Assembly: GCF_000949865.1 (NCBI RefSeq) | Contig: NZ_JWJH01000003.1 | Coordinates: forward strand, 186,001 to 250,000 | Reading direction: 5' to 3' | Origin: Rhizobium nepotum 39/7 | Lineage (GTDB): Bacteria; Pseudomonadota; Alphaproteobacteria; Rhizobiales; Rhizobiaceae | DNA: 64,000 nt | Part shown: one piece after another, positions 16,706 to 24,928 of the stretch | How the letters are laid out: each line of letters opens with the position of its first letter | How positions within the stretch are numbered: the first letter of the stretch is position 1 | Program-made: the position numbers and the translations under genes | The notes under the pieces: generated by a model | Told to the model about the DNA's origin: nothing | Database searches by the model: none | The model's input: the letters and a program-made list of their open reading frames with translations, nothing else

Positions 16706-17454
16706 CGCTCGCACTGAAGGATGTCGGCGCCGCCTACGGGCGCACCACCGTTCTTTCCAAGGTCGGCATCGATACGCTGGAAGGCGGCAGCGTAACGGCT
16801 GTCATCGGCCCCAACGCCGCTGGAAAATCCACGCTTTTCAAGCGCATCGCCAGCCTGATCTCGGGTCCCGGACTGGTCGAACTGTCGGATACGGCGCGCG
16901 GCAACCGCGCCATCTGCTACATGCCGCAGGACACCGGCGCCAACGCGGTGCTGACGGTTTACGAATCCGTGCTGCTTTCCGCCAAGCAGGGCGGCGGCGG
17001 CTGGCGTGTTCACGACGATGAACTGTTCGAGATCGATGCCATTCTCAAGGCATTGAAAATTCACGATCTCGCCTTTCGGGGACTTGGCGAATTGTCGGGC
17101 GGGCAGCGGCAGCTGGTGTCGCTGGCGCAGGCCTTGGCGCGCAAGCCCGAAGTGCTTTTGATGGACGAACCGACATCTGCGCTCGATCTTCACCGGCAGA
17201 TCGAGGTTCTGGGCTTCGTCACCGATCTTGCACAGAAGACCGGCATGATCGTGCTGATCGCCTTGCATGACCTCAATCACGCGCTTCGTTATTGTGAGAA
17301 TACGATGGTGATCGCGCGTGGCGAAATGGTGGTGAGCGGCAGCACCGAGGCGGTGATAACCTCCGCCATGCTGCGCGATATCTATCGCATCGACGCGCGT
17401 ATCGAACCCTGTTCGCAGGGCCGGCCGATGGTGATCGTCGACGGGGCTATCTGA
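16699..17454 (+). CDS. Iron-chelate ABC ATPase (FecE/FepC type)
   Basis: 251 residues. Walker A is GPNAAGKST at about 35-43, the signature is LSGGQRQL near 128, Walker B is [12 protein letters not shown], and the switch His is in ALHDLNHALRY. It overlaps the permease gene and follows an in-frame RBS within it. It ends the operon begun by the two binding proteins; a stem-loop follows. Confidence 0.88.
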   Translation: MVALALKDVGAAYGRTTVLSKVGIDTLEGGSVTAVIGPNAAGKSTLFKRIASLISGPGLVELSDTARGNRAICYMPQDTGANAVLTVYESVLLSAKQGGGGWRVHDDELFEIDAILKALKIHDLAFRGLGELSGGQRQLVSLAQALARKPEVLLMDEPTSALDLHRQIEVLGFVTDLAQKTGMIVLIALHDLNHALRYCENTMVIARGEMVVSGSTEAVITSAMLRDIYRIDARIEPCSQGRPMVIVDGAI

Positions 17455-17462
17455 CGCGATCA

Positions 17463-17490
17463 AGACCCGGCGGCAACGCTTGCCGGGTCT
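17463..17490 (+). terminator. Stem-loop after the iron-chelate ABC operon
   Basis: The 9-bp stem AGACCCGGC/GCCGGGTCT starts 8 bases after the ATPase stop codon. There is no clear T-run, so it may be a weak or Rho-assisted terminator or a 3' stabiliser. Confidence 0.5.
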
Positions 17491-17533
17491 GCGTGTCTCC
17501 GGCTGTTGCACGATCCGCGCCTGCATAAATTCT

Positions 17534-17548
17534 TGATGATAATAGTCA
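17534..17548. promoter_or_regulatory. Candidate RirA (IRO) box before the ECF sigma gene
   Basis: TGATGATAATAGTCA fits TGA-N9-TCA. It lies about 110 bases upstream of the sigma-factor ATG in AT-rich sequence that looks like a promoter region. Repression by iron-loaded RirA would make the whole heme system iron-responsive. Confidence 0.55.
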
Positions 17549-17659
17549 TGAAATATCTGTTCGATCCGCGGTTTGGGTGCTAGAGGTTTGAGCAGCAAAA
17601 CTGCGCTGCCATTCGGGGCTTGCAGTTCGTTGATCCTTGAAATTTCTCTCGGTTGAGAC

Positions 17660-18160
17660 ATGGGCATACGGGAAGATGACAGGCGTTATAACGCTTACGT
17701 CACGCATAGGATCGACCTGATCAGATACGCCACCCTCATTTTAGGGTCGCGTGCGGATGCGGAAGACGTGGTTCAGGAAGCGTTCCTGAAATTCGTTCCC
17801 GAAGGCTCCGGCAATCCCTCCAACCTGAAATCTTATCTTTTCCGCATCGTTCGCAACCTCGCCCTCGACAATCGTCGGCGCAACCGGCAGGACCTGCGGG
17901 AGCGGCCGGACGACACTCCCTTCTGGGGTGTGCCGCAGGACCACGGCACGCCCGAGGAACATGCGCTGTTTTGCGATGAAGTCCGGCAGATGCAGATTAT
18001 CTTGGCCGCCCTGCCGGTTCAGGCGCGGGTGGCATTGGAAATGCATAGATTCGGCGGTTACAATATGGAAGAGATCGCTCGTCACCTCGGTGTGTCCGTG
18101 GCCAGCGCTCACCGTCTGATTAAGGGTAGCATTGCCGCGATTACTAAAGAAATGCAGTAA
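17660..18160 (+). CDS. ECF sigma factor, FecI/HasI type
   Basis: 166 residues. Region 2 is seen in the first half (RYATLILGSRADAEDVVQEA, then YLFRIVRNLALDNRRR, typical of region 2.4) and region 4 in the second half (LPVQARVALEMHRFGGYNME, then the helix-turn-helix EIARHLGVSVASAHRLI). Such sigma factors switch on a TonB-receptor gene after a signal from the outer membrane. The next genes encode FecR and a receptor with a signalling domain, as expected. The ribosome site is weak. Confidence 0.9.
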   Translation: MGIREDDRRYNAYVTHRIDLIRYATLILGSRADAEDVVQEAFLKFVPEGSGNPSNLKSYLFRIVRNLALDNRRRNRQDLRERPDDTPFWGVPQDHGTPEEHALFCDEVRQMQIILAALPVQARVALEMHRFGGYNMEEIARHLGVSVASAHRLIKGSIAAITKEMQ

Positions 18161-18272
18161 AATAGCCTTTATTGTCCCATCCTGTGAAAAAAACTTCTTC
18201 ATCAAACGTCTTTATAGTAACGCGCAAGACGAGGCGGCTCCTCCGCCCAGTCAAAGGAACTGGCCCGGCTCA

Positions 18273-19268
18273 ATGACCATTGATCCCGATAAAAAAATAG
18301 AATTGCCGACGGGCAAGGCGGAAGAAGCGGCTGACTGGCTGATCCGGCTGCAGGCGGGTGCTTCGGAACAGCGGGTGAAGGCGGAGTTCGACCAGTGGCT
18401 TGCAGCCTCGCCGGCAAACCGTCTGGCCTGGGAGCGGACGTGCAAGACATGGCGAAACCTCGGTCTGGTGGAGCCTGCTCTCAAGAGCCTCTGGGAAGAT
18501 GCGCCGCATTTGCCTGGCAAGGCCACACAACAGGCATCGCGGCGGCGCTGGTCCGCGCGGCATTATGCCGGCATGGCCGTGGCGGCGGCGTCTCTCTGTC
18601 TTGCCGTGCTGTTCGTACCTGCGCTTTTCGTCCGTATCGAAGCCGAGTATCAGACCAGCACCGCCGAAAACCGCACCATAACCCTCGAAGACGGTAGCCG
18701 GGTGCAGCTTGCCGCTGCGAGCGCGCTTTCCACCGATTTTGCCAATGGCCGTCGCAGCGTCAGGGTGCTGAAGGGCGAAGCCTTTTTCGATGTCGTGCCG
18801 GACAGCGGCCGACCCTTTGTCGTGGAGGCGAAAAACGTGACCGTTAAGGTGCTGGGCACGGCTTTCGATGTCGATCTGACAGATGGCGTGACGCAGGTCG
18901 CGCTTGCGCACGGTTCGGTGGAAGCCTCCTTCCGCAATGCGCCGCCAGCGCGGCTTGTTCCGGGCGAGATATTGGTTGTCGACGCCTCCGGCGCCATCCG
19001 GAAAGAGAGCGTCGCCGTCGAGGATATCGGCGGCTGGCGCAACGGCGAGCTTTACGTGGTGGATGCGACGATTGGCTCGGTCGTGGAGCAAATCCAGCGT
19101 TATCATCCCGCATGGCTGACGATGGCGGACAAGACGCTTGCCGAGCAGCGCGTGACGGGCTTTTACAACCTTCGCGATCCGGACCGCGCGCTGGAAGCAC
19201 TGGTGGAGCCCTATCACGGCAAGGTGCATGCGATTGCCGGCACCGCCCGCATCATCACCCGCTTCTGA
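18273..19268 (+). CDS. FecR-type anti-sigma factor / sigma regulator
   Basis: 331 residues from ATG 18273. The N-terminal cytosolic part has the FecR_N motif AADWLIRLQAG and LAWERTCKTW, one membrane helix lies at about 98-120, and the periplasmic FecR domain begins at ENRTITLEDGSRVQLAAASA with GEAFFDV and VKVLGTAFDV following. The C-terminal part (ERVTG-type FYNLRDPDRALEAL) resembles the STN-like domain that contacts the receptor. It passes the signal from receptor to sigma factor across the inner membrane. The start is uncertain: AAGGAA lies 14 bases upstream, and the frame is open back to 18132. Confidence 0.85.
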   Translation: MTIDPDKKIELPTGKAEEAADWLIRLQAGASEQRVKAEFDQWLAASPANRLAWERTCKTWRNLGLVEPALKSLWEDAPHLPGKATQQASRRRWSARHYAGMAVAAASLCLAVLFVPALFVRIEAEYQTSTAENRTITLEDGSRVQLAAASALSTDFANGRRSVRVLKGEAFFDVVPDSGRPFVVEAKNVTVKVLGTAFDVDLTDGVTQVALAHGSVEASFRNAPPARLVPGEILVVDASGAIRKESVAVEDIGGWRNGELYVVDATIGSVVEQIQRYHPAWLTMADKTLAEQRVTGFYNLRDPDRALEALVEPYHGKVHAIAGTARIITRF

Positions 19269-19352
19269 ATCAATAAATCTATTTATTTTCAGTAGCTTAT
19301 AAAATTTCTTCCGAAACCATGAAAAAAAGCGTCGAGGCAATCGTCTTTTTGT

Positions 19353-19367
19353 TGAGTAATCCGGTCA
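19353..19367. promoter_or_regulatory. TGA-N9-TCA match before the hasR-like gene
   Basis: TGAGTAATCCGGTCA meets the minimal TGA-N9-TCA rule but its centre is not palindromic, unlike the two other boxes. It lies 39 bases before the receptor ATG, in the 138-base gap where the sigma-dependent promoter should be. Could be chance. Confidence 0.3.
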
Positions 19368-19406
19368 AGATATATCCGGAACGAAAGACAGGAAGACGAA
19401 AGCAGT

Positions 19407-22205
19407 ATGCGCCTCCAGACACGTAAGACCGGTTCAGGGAAAAAAGCGGCACAGCAGGCACGTATCACCGTGTTGCTGGCGACGACGGCGGCCGTCGTTT
19501 CAATTTCGACGCCGGTTTTTGCGCAGAGCGGGCCGAATGCCGCAAATGGTCAGCGACCGGCTGGCGAGCATGGCGCGACGCGGCCTTTTAACATTCCCGC
19601 CCAATCGCTATCGTCCGTTGTCGGCGCTTTCGGGCGGCAATCCGGTCTCCAGATCACGCTTGCCACGCCATCGGCCGGCAATGTGCGCACCAATGCCGTC
19701 ACCGGCAGTTTCACGGTGCGGGAGGCGCTGGCGCGACTTCTGGCGGGCACGGGCGTAAATTTCCGGATCGCCGGTAACGGCACGACCGTCATCATCGGCA
19801 CCGGGCAGGAGGCCGCTGTCGATCTTTCCGGGGCGGAAGGCACCACGGTTCTTGAAACCATCACCTTGACCGGTAAAAGCGGGCGCAATGCCGCCGCCGG
19901 CTCCGGTTACCAGGGCACGCCCGACTGGGTTTACGAAACCCCCGCCAGCGTCAGCGTTGTCAGCCGCGAGGCGATCCAGTCCGCCGGCGTGCGCAACACG
20001 CGCGATGTCTTCAACCGCGTCTCCGGCGTTTATGCCGGTGAAGGCAATGGCAGCTTCCCGACCGTTTCGCCCAATGTACGCGGCTTGCAGGAAAGCGGCC
20101 GCGTGGTCGTCTCCATCGACGGCGCGCGGCAGAATGCGCAGCGTGGTTTTGGCACCGGCGGCGCTTCAATTTATTCTGCCAATAATGGTCAGGCCTATGT
20201 GGATGTCGCCTTCATTCGCGCGGTCGAAGTCGAAAAAATGACCAACGCCACCTCCGGCAATGCCGGTTCGCTGGGCGGCAAGGTCGAGTTCCGCACCGTC
20301 AGCGCTGCCGATCTGATCCCCGAGGGTGCGAACAAGGGCGGAGAGGTGAATGTCTCTCGGGGCACCAATGGTTACGATTTTCAGGGTTCGGTTCTGGCCG
20401 CCATTCGCGAGCCGGAAGGTCCTCTTTCCTTTGTCGCCGGTTACAGCCGCACGATCATGGATGAATATAAGATCGGAACCAAAGGCGAGGCCCGAAGCAC
20501 CGCGTTGACGATGAAAGACCTGCTCGGCCGGGACGGCTGGTCAACCTTTTTCAAGGGCGAAGGTGACTTTGGTGATGTGCGGACGTCACTGTCATGGCTG
20601 CATCAGCAGAACGATTTCGTTCAGGGCGCTGCCGAGGTGATCGACCGGGAAAGGGTGCGTAACGACAGCGTCGTCGCGAAGCTGGACTGGGACCCGGAAA
20701 GCGAACTCATCGACTTCAAGTCGTCGCTGTGGCTGAACGACAATATGACGCACGAGTTGCGTGCCGATCGCAGGCCACTTGGCGTGAGTAGCGCCGGATA
20801 TGCTGCCGAAACGAATCTTGACATGGGCCTGCGCAGCTTTGGTGGCAGTCTGGAAAATACCAGCCGTTTCGATACGAAAGCGGGTGCGTTTAGTTTGAAT
20901 TATGGCGCGGAAGCTTTTCGGGATATTGCCTCGTCGAGTGCTACCAGTTCCACTATTAGCCAGAACCCCTCTTACGCCAGCAGCTACACGGCTTTCAGCC
21001 CTGCGGGGCGGCGTGATGTCGCCAGCCTGTTCCTCAACGGCGAGTTGGAGCCGGCGGATTGGATCACGATAAGCGGTGGGGTGCGTTACGACTGGTCGCG
21101 CCTGAAGGGATCTGCGACTTATTACAGCACCCGCAACTATCAGGTGGACACTTCGATCGCTTGCGATCCGGTCCGCAACCACTACACGCCCCTCGACTAT
21201 TTCAATCGGGTCTTCCTTCCCGCCAACCCGAGCTGGGCCGCGCGCTACGCGCTCTACTTGGCGCGCGCCTGGCCCAATGCCTCGGCCGGCTGTATGCCTG
21301 GCACCGGTACGACCACGCCACCTCGAACAGTTACCGAGTACCCCTCGCATGATGTCGATATCGATCGCTCCTACAGCGCTTGGTTGCCCTCCGCTACAAT
21401 CGAGCTGAAACCCGTCGACTGGTTCCGTCCCTATGTGAGCTATTCCCAGAGCCTTCGCCCACCGACAATTCTCGAGGCCTTGTTCGCTGGCGCGCGTCCG
21501 GGTGACAGCCCCGGATACGAATACGCTCCAAACGAAGCTTTGCGGGCTGAAAAGGCGACAACCTATGAAATCGGCGCGAATATGAGCTTCGACGGCGTGC
21601 TGCTGGACCACGATTCCGTCCGCATCAAAATGGCCGCCTTTCGCCGCGAGGTGAAGGATTATATCGCCCTCGGTTATCTCGTTACGGATCAGGTCTCGGA
21701 CCGCACCTATACCAGCTTCGTCAATCTGGACGGCACGACTGACATGCGCGGGCTTGAATTCGAGGGCAATTACGATGCCCGCAGCTTCTGGATCGGCGGC
21801 TCGGCGACACTGCTGAAGACAGACTGGCCAGACAAAACACAGGTTTTCTCCAACGGCACGACCACCACAAGCGGTGAGATCGTCGCATGGCCCGGCGATG
21901 TCGCGCCCAAGGTAAAGCTCACGCTCGATGGCGGCATGCGTTTCTTCGACGAAAAATTCTCGCTAGGCGCGCGGCTGAACCATGTCACGCCCACACAGTC
22001 GCGCACACTCGATACGGAGGGCAATCTGCGCGAGGTGACAGATCCTTACACGACGGTGGATCTCTACGGTTCCTATGCCTTCAATGAAAAGGCGACGCTT
22101 CGGCTCGCCGTTAACAATCTGACGGACCGCAAATATATCCCGGCAGCAAGTGCCTATACGGCGCCGGGCCGCACCTTTATCGCGACGATGAACGTGAAGT
22201 TCTGA
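19407..22205 (+). CDS. hasR: TonB-dependent outer-membrane heme/hemophore receptor, HasR-like with signalling domain
   Basis: 932 residues. After a long signal peptide (to about residue 40) comes an STN signalling domain (FNIPAQSLSSVVGAFGRQSG to about 130), then the plug from about 165 (TPASVSVVSREAIQSAGVRN, VRGLQESGRVVVSIDGARQN) and the 22-strand barrel ending in the aromatic GRTFIATMNVKF. The heme-receptor FRAP and NPNL boxes appear in altered form as SLRPPTILEALF and APNEALRAEKATTYEIG near residues 686-715. Position after fecIR and before hasA supports HasR: it takes heme from the hemophore and signals through FecR. A loop with Cys586 and Cys629 is probably extracellular. Confidence 0.87.
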   Translation: MRLQTRKTGSGKKAAQQARITVLLATTAAVVSISTPVFAQSGPNAANGQRPAGEHGATRPFNIPAQSLSSVVGAFGRQSGLQITLATPSAGNVRTNAVTGSFTVREALARLLAGTGVNFRIAGNGTTVIIGTGQEAAVDLSGAEGTTVLETITLTGKSGRNAAAGSGYQGTPDWVYETPASVSVVSREAIQSAGVRNTRDVFNRVSGVYAGEGNGSFPTVSPNVRGLQESGRVVVSIDGARQNAQRGFGTGGASIYSANNGQAYVDVAFIRAVEVEKMTNATSGNAGSLGGKVEFRTVSAADLIPEGANKGGEVNVSRGTNGYDFQGSVLAAIREPEGPLSFVAGYSRTIMDEYKIGTKGEARSTALTMKDLLGRDGWSTFFKGEGDFGDVRTSLSWLHQQNDFVQGAAEVIDRERVRNDSVVAKLDWDPESELIDFKSSLWLNDNMTHELRADRRPLGVSSAGYAAETNLDMGLRSFGGSLENTSRFDTKAGAFSLNYGAEAFRDIASSSATSSTISQNPSYASSYTAFSPAGRRDVASLFLNGELEPADWITISGGVRYDWSRLKGSATYYSTRNYQVDTSIACDPVRNHYTPLDYFNRVFLPANPSWAARYALYLARAWPNASAGCMPGTGTTTPPRTVTEYPSHDVDIDRSYSAWLPSATIELKPVDWFRPYVSYSQSLRPPTILEALFAGARPGDSPGYEYAPNEALRAEKATTYEIGANMSFDGVLLDHDSVRIKMAAFRREVKDYIALGYLVTDQVSDRTYTSFVNLDGTTDMRGLEFEGNYDARSFWIGGSATLLKTDWPDKTQVFSNGTTTTSGEIVAWPGDVAPKVKLTLDGGMRFFDEKFSLGARLNHVTPTQSRTLDTEGNLREVTDPYTTVDLYGSYAFNEKATLRLAVNNLTDRKYIPAASAYTAPGRTFIATMNVKF

Positions 22206-22220
22206 GATGCGGAAGAAATT

Positions 22221-22251
22221 CTCCGGGCCGGGGTTGCAGCCCGTCCCGGAG
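22221..22251 (+). other. Stem-loop between hasR-like and hasA-like genes
   Basis: CTCCGGG/CCCGGAG (22221-22227 and 22245-22251) with an inner CGGG/CCCG pairing and a short loop, without a T-run. It sits 15 bases after the receptor stop codon. It could stabilise or separate the receptor and hemophore parts of the message, since the secreted protein is needed in larger amounts. Confidence 0.5.
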
Positions 22252-22310
22252 ATAAAACGCCTTCGTCACATGACCAAGGTATCTGTATTGGCCAGCAAAG
22301 GAGTACACCT

Positions 22311-23066
22311 ATGGCTACCACAATTCAACTGACGCAGTCTTCCTCCGACCTGATCGGCTACCTCAACGGTTGGACGAGCGGTTTCGGTTCGACCTATGGT
22401 GCGTTCTACGACGCTCAGACCAGCTCGCTTGCAACGACGACCATCGATCCGAACACGACTTACGAGGCGTGGGGCGATGGCAGTACCGGCGGCAAGGGCA
22501 TCGTCATGAGCGGCGCTCTGCAGTACTCCCAGGGCAACCTGACGGGTTCGGTCGACAGCATCGTTCTCGGCACCGGCTACAGCCAGTCCACAAGCGGCAT
22601 CGCCGTCAGCCAGCAGGAACTGCTGATCGACCCCGACAGCGCCTACTCGCTGGCCGGCGCGCGCGATCTTCTCGATCTCGCCGTGTACCAGCTTGCCCGT
22701 TTCGGTTCGCTTGCCGGCTTTTATGATTACTTCGCAGCTACCGGCACGGTGATCGAGGATACTGCGTCCTCCAACACATTGACGGGTTTTGCCGGCGCGG
22801 ACACGTTCGTATTCTCCGGCGGCAGCGATGTTGTGAGTGCCGGCCCGACCGGAACTTACGGCTATCAGGATGGTACGGATACGCTGGATGTCTCCGCTTG
22901 GGGCGCAACTTCGGTGGACGATTTGTTGTGGTATAATGATAACGGCAATGCCGTTATCCTTTCGGCAACGGACACGTCCGTATCCATCACTCTTAACGGA
23001 GTAGATTCCAGCGTACTCGACGCATCGGACTTCATTTTCGCCAGTGCATCGGCGCTTGCCGCGTAA
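22311..23066 (+). CDS. hasA: HasA-like secreted hemophore with an RTX-like C-terminal extension
   Basis: 251 residues behind an AAAGGAG site, with no N-terminal signal peptide, as for type I secretion substrates. Residues 1-145 resemble HasA: DLIGYLNGWTSGFGSTYGAF, then a strand-rich core GALQYSQGNLTGSVDSIVLG, where Tyr72 matches the heme-ligand tyrosine (Tyr75 of Serratia HasA). Residues 155-244 are extra compared with the 188-residue Serratia protein and read like the serralysin/RTX C-terminal domain: LTGFAGADTFVFSGG, DGTDTLDVSAWGA and LDASDFIFA. The end ASALAA resembles the HasA secretion tail. There is not one His or Cys in the chain, so neither axial His nor the His that supports Tyr is present. 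Neighbouring receptor and exporter genes support the call. Confidence 0.82.
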   Translation: MATTIQLTQSSSDLIGYLNGWTSGFGSTYGAFYDAQTSSLATTTIDPNTTYEAWGDGSTGGKGIVMSGALQYSQGNLTGSVDSIVLGTGYSQSTSGIAVSQQELLIDPDSAYSLAGARDLLDLAVYQLARFGSLAGFYDYFAATGTVIEDTASSNTLTGFAGADTFVFSGGSDVVSAGPTGTYGYQDGTDTLDVSAWGATSVDDLLWYNDNGNAVILSATDTSVSITLNGVDSSVLDASDFIFASASALAA

Positions 23067-23080
23067 AGGAAAATCAGGCT

Positions 23081-24928
23081 GTGGGCTTTCAAAACCACCA
23101 GCAGACACCGCCGCAGTCCCTCACTGCGGCGGTTGTTTCGCCCCTTAAAAGCACGTTTTTCGGTGTGGCCCTCGTCAGCGGCGTGGTCAACATTCTGGCA
23201 CTCACCTCGCCGCTTTTCATGCTTCAGGTCTATGACCGGGTGCTGGCCAGCGGCAGTCTACCGACGCTGATCGGGCTCGCTCTTCTCGCGCTTGGCCTCT
23301 ATGGCTTCCAGTGCCTGCTCGATATCATCCGCGCGCGGGTTCTGATCCGCATCGGCGAAGATTTCGACATGCGTTACTCCGGCAAGGTGCATGATGCCGT
23401 GGTGCGCCTGCCGCTCGTCAACCGCATGCCGGGTGATGGGTTGCAGCCGTTGCGCGATCTCGACAATGTGCGCGGCTTTCTATCCGGTACGGGGCCGACC
23501 GCCTTTTTCGACCTGCCGTGGATGCCGCTCTATCTCGGCATATGTTTTCTGTTTCATTTCTGGATCGGTGTGACGGCGCTTGCCGGCGCCATCCTGCTCA
23601 TATCGCTTACGATTTTGACCAATATCTTCTCGCAGAAGCCGATCCGCGACACCATGGTCGAAAACATGGCCCGCAACCGGCAGCTGGAAGCCTCGCGCCG
23701 CAATGCCGAGGTCGTGCAGGCCATGGGGCTTGGAGGTCGGCTCGGCAGACGCTGGCAGGTTTCCAACGAGGCCTATCTTGCCGCCAATCGCAAGGCGAGC
23801 GACGTAGCCGGCGGTCTCGGCAATATCGCAAAATACCTGCGGATCGTGCTGCAATCGGCCATTCTCGCGGTCGGTGCATGGCTGGTCATCCAGCAGGAGG
23901 CCTCGGGCGGCGTGATGATTGCGAGCTCCATCATGATGGGCCGGGCGTTGGCGCCCGTCGATCTCGCCATCTCCAACTGGAAATCCTTCGTGGCGGCCCG
24001 GCAGAGCTGGGTAAGGCTGAGGGAGCTTTTCGCGCAGATGCCGGCCACAGCCTCGGCCATGGCCCTGCCGAAGCCTGAAAAGGAACTCCGGGTCGAGAAC
24101 GTCACCATCGTTCCGCCGGGAGAGCGAAAACCGACCGTCGCGGGACTTGGTTTCGTCATGATCGCCGGGAGCGCGCTTGGCGTCATCGGCCCTTCCGGTT
24201 CCGGCAAATCCACCCTTTCGCGTATTCTCACCGGAGCCTGGACGCCCGCAGCCGGCAAGGTGCGGCTCGACGGTGCGAGCTTCGATCAATGGGATCGCGA
24301 GACGGTCGGCCGTCACATCGGTTATCTGCCACAGGGCGTGGAGCTGTTCGACGGCACGATCGGCGAGAACATTTGCCGTTTCGAGGACGATCCCGATCCC
24401 GAGGCCATCATCGCCGCGGCGAAAGCCGCCGGTGCGCATGAACTGATCCTGCGTTTCGAAAAGGGCTACGACAGCGATATCGGTGAGGCGGGTTCCGCGC
24501 TTTCGGCCGGGCAGCGCCAGCGTATCGGTCTTGCCCGCGCGCTTTATGGCGATCCCTTCATCGTGGTGCTGGACGAGCCGAACGCCAATCTCGATGCGGA
24601 AGGCGAGGCGGCCGTCGTCAGGGCAATCGCCTCGGTCAAGGCGCGCATGGGCATTGCCGTCGTCGTCGCCCATCGGCCAAGCGCGATCGGTGCCGTCGAT
24701 TTCATTTTGATGATGGAGGAGGGGCGGATGAAAGCTTTCGGTCCACGCGACGAAGTGCTGTCGAAAGTGCTGCGCGCGCCGAACGGGCAGGTAGCCAAGG
24801 GATTTGCCGCTTCCGCCCAAACGATTTCGCCGCTGCGCGTTGTCGCCAATACCAATCCCCAGGCGGTAGTGCTGAAAGACGGCCGGGAAGAGGTGAGCCA
24901 GGAAGGAGATACGGATGTCAAAAATTGA
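23081..24928 (+). CDS. hasD: Type I secretion ABC exporter (HasD/PrtD type)
   Basis: 615 residues from a GTG start 12 bases after hasA, with AAAGGA upstream. The N-terminal half is an exporter membrane domain (LTSPLFMLQVYDRVLASGSL is the typical PrtD-group sequence). The ATPase half has Walker [10 protein letters not shown] near 370, Q-loop YLPQGVELFDGTIGENI, signature LSAGQRQRIGLARAL and Walker B VVLDEPNANLD. LSAGQ is normal for this subgroup. With the adaptor protein encoded next and an outer-membrane TolC it would export HasA directly from cytosol to medium. The C-terminal 40 residues are hydrophilic and poorly conserved-looking. Confidence 0.88.
   Translation: MGFQNHQQTPPQSLTAAVVSPLKSTFFGVALVSGVVNILALTSPLFMLQVYDRVLASGSLPTLIGLALLALGLYGFQCLLDIIRARVLIRIGEDFDMRYSGKVHDAVVRLPLVNRMPGDGLQPLRDLDNVRGFLSGTGPTAFFDLPWMPLYLGICFLFHFWIGVTALAGAILLISLTILTNIFSQKPIRDTMVENMARNRQLEASRRNAEVVQAMGLGGRLGRRWQVSNEAYLAANRKASDVAGGLGNIAKYLRIVLQSAILAVGAWLVIQQEASGGVMIASSIMMGRALAPVDLAISNWKSFVAARQSWVRLRELFAQMPATASAMALPKPEKELRVENVTIVPPGERKPTVAGLGFVMIAGSALGVIGPSGSGKSTLSRILTGAWTPAAGKVRLDGASFDQWDRETVGRHIGYLPQGVELFDGTIGENICRFEDDPDPEAIIAAAKAAGAHELILRFEKGYDSDIGEAGSALSAGQRQRIGLARALYGDPFIVVLDEPNANLDAEGEAAVVRAIASVKARMGIAVVVAHRPSAIGAVDFILMMEEGRMKAFGPRDEVLSKVLRAPNGQVAKGFAASAQTISPLRVVANTNPQAVVLKDGREEVSQEGDTDVKN

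Noticed and set aside
23081-24928. Altered ABC signature LSAGQ in the exporter
   Set aside because: This form is normal in PrtD/HasD-type exporters, so it is not a sign of loss of function.
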